A stretch of 12,798 nucleotides of DNA from Ichthyophonus hoferi (lineage: Eukaryota; Opisthokonta; Ichthyosporea; Ichthyophonida; Ichthyophonidae): positions 67,001 to 79,798 of the forward strand of contig NAOQ01000068.1 of NCBI GenBank assembly GCA_002751075.1. The letters run 5' to 3'. Numbering within the stretch: position 1 is the stretch's first letter; each line of letters opens with the position of its first letter. Shown in pieces: positions 7,334 through 12,798 of this stretch. The position numbers and the translations under genes were made by a program. The notes under the pieces are model-generated. The model made no database searches and had not been told where the DNA came from. It saw only the letters and a list, made by a program, of their open reading frames with translations.

Positions 7334-10300
7334 CTGTATGGAAATAATATAAATCAATATATTATATTGACCATACTACTATATGCTATATGGTGACCGG
7401 GGCATGACATGGCATTCACAATTTGATTAGTGTCATTCTGACTTTAGCTCTTATGGCAATAATATATAGAACTAAAAGTACATACTGATATCCTCGCTTT
7501 CATTTACATCCAGTCGATTAATTATATTATCTGTCTTCCATTCTATCTCCTTTTCAATTTCACCAATGATAATCAACGCTTCACATAAAACATCAACCAG
7601 TATATATTTATAGTTAGCAGAATATTAGGCGTATACAACCATTTGAACAATACCAATACACCAATAGCCCCTAGAAAACACCACTTTGGTAAATACTATC
7701 ATCTCCGCTCTCTTCTTTATGTATAATGTTATAAACCCCACCCCACTAGGTGTTACAAGCAAAATAACAAGCTAACATAGATAGATATATACTATAGCTA
7801 CAGAATCAGACACCCGCAAACCACGTAACAGTAACATGCAAGACCCCTAATACATACTCGTGGGTGATAGGCGGTATGCAGGATCTTCTTATTGAAATCC
7901 ATCGAGTCTACCGACACATCGTTCTTACCACCCTTTTTATTCCCTCCCATCTGCACAGAAATGTTTGGTTAATTATCACGCTATAAACGTTATAATTCTG
8001 AATACAATGATTTAGGAGCATGTGATTGGATCTAAGTGCACAAGGCACCACACTATCCAATGAATCACCAATGAGTTCTGATATTTTAAAGGGCGAGTGA
8101 ACCAATAGATTCTAGACCTGGTAAATATAAAAGGCTATCTCCCGCCCATTTCTATTGGACATCCCAGGGTAGTACTTCTATTTGCATTATATAGCAACTT
8201 ATATACATGTAAATATATTCGCTTTTTTTTCTTTTCCCATCACAATCCTTCTCTAAAAAGGTGGCATACATAACTATTACAATAACAACTGTCAACCACA
8301 ATTGACAAGAGGAGACGGTTAACATAAACGTTTGTTATAGCAGTAAACCTCCATTATAACACGCAATCTACCCCATGGTAGTTAACCGAGAGGCTATCAA
8401 GCTATAGGCCTACAGTCCTTAGTGTAGAAGTAGTCACACTAACATAGCCTCTACCTACCTTAATCAGTGGAAGTGCAGATTTTTTCTTCAAAGTCCTAGC
8501 CTCCAGGATGGCATCTGTCTTATCTTGTACATTTAACATGTTGAATAGGTGATGGTAGGACCCAGTCATTACATACCTATACACATAGAGTTACAGTTAG
8601 TAATATTTTCATCTGCCACTCTACCCTACACGCCTAGCATGAAAAGCAAAACAATAATAATAACTAGTGGAATAGGTAAAATATCAAATCTTAAAAGTGA
8701 ATGGTAATTGGAAGAGATATAAAATGATCAGGGAAAAGGTAAAGATATGGGATTACATGCAACGAACTGGATAAACATCGACCAATCGTATCCACCAATT
8801 AATTAAACAACCACACCTAGGTCTATTAAAATATAATATCACCTACTTACCTATACATATACACATACATATACCTACACATATGCATATACCTATATAC
8901 CTAAACATATACATATACATATATACACTTATACATATACATACACATATACCAACACCTACTTATCATCTCCGCTCCAGCAACATTCAAACTTATCGAA
9001 AATACAATCATTCTCATACAGGTCGCAGAGCTGAGGTCTGAGATGTTCATGTACATTAAAGGTGGCCACTGGCCCACGGTCCATGTTAATATCCCACACC
9101 TTCACGGTCATGTAGTCACGGGAGGCAATGTACCGTCCTGTACTCCATCCAGTCATAGCAAGGGTTAGTGACTGTGCATAGACATACGTACACACTCAGA
9201 TTTATGCATATTGATTACGAGCTTTGTATAATTAAGTCATTCCACGTGTATATTACCAATGCCCAAAAGAAGAGAGGTATATTTAAAATTAAAATTAAAA
9301 TTAAATATATCTCAGTTCGTTGTGATGAATAGAAGATGGTTTTATATAAAGGCCATTGTACAGACTTATAATTCAGAAGTCATGCTTTCTCATTGGTTGC
9401 AATAACGTCAGAGTAAATATTAGCATTAATGAACTTAATAGGTAGCCAAATACCAAAATTTGTTTAATATCCAAAACGATGAAAACAATTGGCAGAATGG
9501 TTAACTAAATCTTCTTGGATATTAAAGAGAGCTTTTGAATGGTGGAAAATCATATATTACTCTATATTGTATAGGTACGACTTATAAAATACTATGGGAA
9601 TATAAAAGGTATATATATATAACAGGAAAAGTACTTTACCGTTTTTGCTAAACTTAACGTCTGTAATGGAGGAAATGATTTCAGAGAAGAAAGATCGTTG
9701 GCTGGGGTCTTCCGGTTCGTCAAATACTATTGGTTACAGATCATGTTAGTGTATTAATAGAACGAAATTGGCAGTGTGCGGGTGATAGAAATCCAATCAA
9801 TGCAGACAAAAGCCATGCCATATATAAATAGTGTATAGTACAAGTGCAGTAAAAATAAATAATAATATTCCTTTCGGTTAAGTAAGTCAATTCAAGCATA
9901 ATTCCTTACAACCACTTATACTATCGAATATTACAGGAATAAATAAAGTGTTCGTTATATGTTATGTATCTGGTGTACGTATACATCGTATAGTAGTCTG
10001 TAGCTAAGGAGGGCTCGTTAGATAAACGAGAATATGGCAAGTTTGTTTTCAAGAAAAAGAGAGAGTGTGTGCAAGAGAGACTCAGTAGAAAAAGAAGGAT
10101 AAAGAGCCTAGCAGTAAAGAAAAGAAAGAGTGTAAGTACATAGATGTGCCGAGCCATGTCTACATATATACTACATACTCTAACTTACTGAGTGTGTATG
10201 TATGTATGCATGTAGGTATGTATGTCTGTATACTAGTATGTATTTATGTATAAATCATATCTGGTATACACATACCTTTGGCATGAGTATCACATAGGGC

Positions 10301-10937
10301 GGACTGGCGCATATCCCCCAATTTAATATTACCTTTACTACTACTATACATGAAGGTATTACAGGCTGTTGGGTGGAATTCGGCCGCTGAAAACATAGAT
10401 ATATACAGTTGCGTTAGAATCAGAAGAGAAAAACATATATGCATATGTGACATAAAAGGATAAAATGTTTTTTTTTGAATAAGATAAAAAGAAAGAAATA
10501 TATTTGCAAAATGAATAGGCACAATATAACTATAGATATATTTCTAGCTAATGTATAAAGTAAAAGAGAAAGAGAAAGAGAGTTTACCTGTAATAACCTC
10601 AGTCAATTCCTCCATGTTGGTAGGTTTAATATCTACAATCACTATGACGCGGCTAAGGAACAATAATATTATATAATATAATATAACAAAATATTCATCC
10701 AAGTGTATTCAGTTACTACCTTATCAATTAAATATTTATAAATATCTGCTGTGGTATGATAGGTGGTTTATCCTCTTTCATAATGTTCTCTCTTACTGCT
10801 AACTATAAATAGCTCACTTTAAAACAGCCATTGCATTGGTGGATTAAAGATACATGCTAGTAATCATATATACACAAATACACATAAGGATATTCACATA
10901 CTTGTATCTAGATGTCTATATAAGCACTACAACACGC

Positions 10938-10968
<31 letters not shown>

Positions 10969-12384
10969 AGTATACATTAACATACGTACTACATACACGT
11001 ACGCAATACAAATACTACTATCGAACATTATTGTCTGATACTGAAGCTTTCCTTGTTTTGTCCTATATTCCATAAATTAATTCGTAGATCGTCAGCTGAT
11101 AGGAATGTCTCCTCATCGGAGTTGACTATGGGAGATATACATACCATGTGAGTGTCAATAGTGACATGTCGCTGTCAATATATATGCATATATTCACATA
11201 TACATATACATATACATATGTATATGAATACGTATACCTTACCAACCCCTTTGGCATTTTTGGCACAGGCCAGTCCCTACTTAACATTTATATAAATAAC
11301 TTACAGCCAAAAAGATTTGTTGCAAACAACAGTGAGAGAATAGTTTCAATATTTTTGTCGTTCTAATTTGTTTTATCAGATGTTCAGTAAGAGACACCGC
11401 CAAGTATCTATTATGAAACCCTTAGTATGCTAGTCTGACTATTGCTGTAGAGCTACGCTAGATAAGCTAAAGCAACCCTCTTTTAAAATGCCTTCCTTAT
11501 CCAATTGTAACTTCTTCCTAATTTTCCCTTACCTCTCTGTTCTATTATCTATAGCATTGACAATTTGAATATTTCTTAAAGGGGTTCTCTCACTGGTACA
11601 TATAGACTATAAGTACACAATGGATTTTGATTGGAACAGGAATATACTGACCAATAAAAATAGATATAGAACAAATATAAGATCACATACAGGCTAATTA
11701 AAAGCATTCAATATATAAGGCGTGACATGAACAGGAATATAATGGCCGAATTATTCTCTACACTTGCACAGTCCTTTACTGTGCCTCAATCTAACCTTAT
11801 ATGGTATTCACAACTACATAACACCAATGACATGAGGCGAGAAATAGAAAATATATTTTTAAAACCAACCAACCAGTGGCAAGCATTAGGAAAGAAAGCC
11901 TACCGGAGACAGAGTTTATATGGTAGGCATGAGCGTTAGCATACACACGGCGAGGTACAGTAGCGTAGATAGTATCCTCGTGCTATTGAGTGGGTAAGGT
12001 GCATTAGACAATGCTGATATGTATAGGGCCATAGGAATGTATGTATAGATGTATGAATGTATGTATTACCATACTCTACTATACCAGGAAGGCATAAGTT
12101 AAAGTGACTAATACTTGTGGGCGATAAGACCAGACGGAAAGATATGTCAGTCATAATCAAATTATATGAACATGTAGCTCTACTTATTCACATGTATACA
12201 TACCCACTACCTTGCATACACACATACTTACTTACCTACATATAAACATATACACATACCGTAAGCTTGGGAACTTTAAGGCTAGTAATACTCGAGTTCA
12301 TAGGACCGTCATGATCAGACAGGTTCTGGCCACTCACTGAATACATATGTTTCTCGTATATCTTCCACAATTTAATTGTCTTGT
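7277..12384 (-). CDS. PPP2R2A: PP2A regulatory subunit B55 (PR55/Cdc55), 10 exons, 5' partial
   Basis: Spliced minus-strand gene; exons 12384-12260, 11982-11904, 11125-11042, 10641-10588, 10386-10276, 9726-9640, 9137-8963, 8576-8459, 7950-7858 and 7333-7277, about 326 residues plus stop. B55 subunits (~450 residues, seven-bladed propeller) sit on the A scaffold of PP2A and select mitotic substrates. Hallmarks in order: [147 protein letters not shown]. The acidic SADD loop and the Leu of MEELTEV, linked in human B55 to substrate binding, are kept. The first ~115-120 residues lie off the right edge. All junction phases agree and no break is seen, so it looks functional. The symbol reflects the family; the human paralogue (A, B, C or D) cannot be assigned. 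Confidence 0.96.
7858..7950 (-). CDS. PPP2R2A: B55 visible exon 9
   Basis: Acceptor CTGTGCAG; reads [20 protein letters not shown] then [11 protein letters not shown]. The Gly/Lys-rich start corresponds to the variable basic loop before the invariant SVDS.DF.KKILHTAWHP strand. Donor CGA|GTATGT. Confidence 0.92.
8459..8576 (-). CDS. PPP2R2A: B55 visible exon 8
   Basis: Acceptor GTGTATAG; reads [20 protein letters not shown], then [16 protein letters not shown], covering the last-but-one blade and its basic, poorly conserved tail. The donor is AAG|GTAGGT; a second GT 4 nt later is a weaker alternative. Confidence 0.9.
8596..8602 (-). other. Branch-site string TACTAAC, B55 intron before exon 8
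   Basis: GTTAGTA on the plus strand is TACTAAC on the transcript strand, 20 nt upstream of the exon 8 start. It matches the strings found in RAE1 introns on the other strand. Confidence 0.7.
8851..8952. repeat. (CATATA)n-type microsatellite in B55 intron 7
   Basis: An imperfect ACATATACATAT run next to the 3' edge of exon 7, starting about 10 nt past its donor. The rest of the intron holds no recognisable feature. Confidence 0.85.
8963..9137 (-). CDS. PPP2R2A: B55 visible exon 7
   Basis: The longest visible B55 exon. After [26 protein letters not shown], then [19 protein letters not shown] and [10 protein letters not shown]. It ends with AA of a Lys codon before GTAGGT; the unspliced frame stops at once. 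CACTAAC (complement of 9164-9170) lies 27 nt upstream. Confidence 0.95.
9279..9309. repeat. Short palindrome in B55 intron 6
   Basis: TATATTTAA and TTAAATATA flank three AAATT units, and the match extends imperfectly outward (GAG / CTC). It could form a hairpin, but AT-rich DNA yields such strings easily. Confidence 0.6.
9640..9726 (-). CDS. PPP2R2A: B55 visible exon 6
   Basis: Acceptor ACCAATAG; encodes [18 protein letters not shown] then [10 protein letters not shown], the loop and strand before the SRDY blade. Donor G|GTAAAG. CACTAAC (complement of 9745-9751) is the likely branch site. Confidence 0.94.
10191..10252. repeat. (GTAT)n microsatellite in B55 intron 5
   Basis: Imperfect TATG tetranucleotides ending about 24 nt short of the exon 5 donor. 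A GA-rich tract (10050-10130) precedes it in the same intron. Confidence 0.85.
10276..10386 (-). CDS. PPP2R2A: B55 visible exon 5
   Basis: Acceptor GTTTTCAG; completes Ala, then [36 protein letters not shown]. Donor G|GTATGT. A TTCTAAC (complement of 10413-10419) lies 27 nt upstream of the exon. Confidence 0.94.
10588..10641 (-). CDS. PPP2R2A: B55 visible exon 4
   Basis: A 54-nt exon after GCGTCATAG encoding [17 protein letters not shown], nearly identical to the animal sequence. Donor G|GTAAAC. Confidence 0.93.
10665..10688. repeat. (TATAA)n microsatellite in B55 intron 3
   Basis: A short pentanucleotide run about 25 nt upstream of exon 4 on the transcript strand. It shares its unit length with the tracts near RAE1. 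Confidence 0.7.
10943..10968. repeat. (TA)n dinucleotide repeat
   Basis: About 13 TA units in B55 intron 3. No gene was seen around it. Confidence 0.9.
11042..11125 (-). CDS. PPP2R2A: B55 visible exon 3
   Basis: Acceptor CCCATAG; encodes [18 protein letters not shown] then NIGQNKESF. The donor GTATCA follows the first base of a Met codon; reading further in the genomic frame soon meets a stop, which supports splicing here. Confidence 0.92.
11183..11237. repeat. (CATATA)n microsatellite in B55 intron 2
   Basis: CATATA units in the exon 3-proximal part of the 778-nt intron. 11240-11880 is otherwise featureless apart from AT-rich sequence. Confidence 0.8.
11904..11982 (-). CDS. PPP2R2A: B55 visible exon 2
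   Basis: Acceptor CTCAATAG; reads [18 protein letters not shown] then AYHINSVS, ending one base into a Val codon before GTAGGC. It matches the PRRVFANAHTYHINSIS stretch of B55. Confidence 0.93.
12038..12066. repeat. (ATGT)n microsatellite in B55 intron 1
   Basis: Imperfect GTATGTATA units in the 277-nt intron between visible exons 1 and 2; a CATACA/ACATATA tract occupies its other end at 12188-12258. Confidence 0.8.
12260..12384 (-). CDS. PPP2R2A: B55 visible exon 1
   Basis: After ...AATTACAG it finishes the Asp of [18 protein letters not shown] and runs to [10 protein letters not shown], equivalent to the blade-2 strand and the start of the beta-hairpin arm that grips the A subunit. Donor ACG|GTATGT. 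The preceding exon was not found before the window end. Confidence 0.92.
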
Positions 12385-12439
12385 CTGTAATTAAATGCAA
12401 TATTTAGTTTTCATACTAATTATAGTAACTTTAATCACC

Positions 12440-12639
12440 ATACAACCATACAAATTATAGTAGCCATAGTAATCATAGCAACCACATTAATTAAAGTAAT
12501 CATAGCAACCATACTAATTATAGCAACCACACTAATTATAGTAACCATAGCAACCATAATAACTATAATAACCATAGTAGCCATAATAATTATAATAACC
12601 ATAGCAACCATACTAATTATAATAACCATATTAGCCATA
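12440..12639. repeat. 9-bp-unit minisatellite upstream of visible B55 exon 1
   Basis: About 22 degenerate 9-bp units alternating ATAGCAACC- and ATACTAATT-like forms, in the intron 5' of exon 12384-12260. Because 9 is a multiple of three, long meaningless frames open on both strands. 12640-12769 holds no exon that I can recognise. Confidence 0.9.
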
Positions 12640-12769
12640 TACCTCCCCATCTATTCATCGAGTCTATATACCATAATGCCATGCCAAAGCAATACTTGCA
12701 AGTAAACAACAAAACAACACACTAGAAGAACAACCTTTAACACCTTAACTACATACGCCATATTCCACA

Positions 12770-12798
12770 CGAAAAAAAAAAGAAAAAAAAAAAAAAAG
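12770..12798. repeat. Poly-A run at the window end
   Basis: Nearly pure A, interrupted only by one G about 12 bases in and ending in G; on the B55 transcript strand it is a poly-T run inside the intron. It probably marks where an assembly stopped. Confidence 0.85.

Noticed and set aside
7908-8105. Minus-strand frame of 65 codons beginning [11 protein letters not shown]
   Set aside because: It reads B55 exon 9 in the wrong frame and extends into the intron; the right frame gives [10 protein letters not shown].
8110-8145. TATAAAAG preceded by CCAATAG, resembling a promoter on the plus strand
   Set aside because: It lies inside a B55 intron with no plus-strand gene downstream; expected by chance in AT-rich DNA.
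11727-11939. Plus-strand frame of 70 codons
   Set aside because: It overlaps B55 exon 2 antisense and the intron beside it; no family resemblance.
12435-12650. Minus-strand frame rich in Met, Val and Ile, looking like a membrane segment
   Set aside because: It is the translation of the 9-bp minisatellite and lies in a B55 intron.
1-12798. tRNA, rRNA, CRISPR or bacterial-type operon signals
   Set aside because: None were seen; splicing and gene content are eukaryotic.

Overview
The window is eukaryotic nuclear DNA: AT-rich, full of microsatellites, and carrying two spliced, highly conserved WD-repeat genes that face each other. Introns run from 83 to about 780 nt, donors are mostly GTA(T/A/G)G, and several introns carry TACTAAC or CACTAAC branch-site strings about 20 to 35 nt before the acceptor. 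Both proteins resemble their animal and fungal counterparts closely, so a unicellular opisthokont (an ichthyosporean-type holozoan or an early-diverging fungus) is my best guess. The sequence alone does not fix the lineage.

Left part, 1-2.65 kb, plus strand: the 3' half of RAE1/Gle2, the nuclear-pore mRNA-export and mitotic-checkpoint WD40 protein. Five coding exons are visible (134-273, 357-533, 986-1112, 1673-1766, 2548-2552), and the 5' part lies off the left edge. The last exon contributes only five coding bases, including the stop, followed by a 3' UTR with an AATAAA.

Middle part, 2.65-7.27 kb: intergenic. It holds (i) a pair of ~125-bp imperfect inverted repeats (3763-3888 and 4812-4936) enclosing a minus-strand fragment that looks like the N-terminus of a dihydroflavonol-4-reductase-type extended SDR, (ii) a 108-bp tandem duplication (5464-5681), and (iii) a decayed Ty1/copia-type Pol relic whose reverse-transcriptase end and RNase H are still recognisable at about 5970-6600.

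Right part, 7.28-12.8 kb, minus strand: the 3' three quarters of the B55 (PR55/Cdc55, PPP2R2) regulatory subunit of protein phosphatase 2A. Ten coding exons are visible between 12384 and 7277, and all nine internal junctions agree in phase. The first ~115-120 residues lie beyond the right edge. Its introns hold AT-rich micro- and minisatellites, including a 9-bp-unit minisatellite at 12440-12639. The window ends in a poly-A run.

The two host genes do not form a functional unit; they are convergent neighbours that both happen to act in mitosis. I found no convincing new biological system. The best lead is the inverted-repeat pair with the captured-looking SDR fragment.
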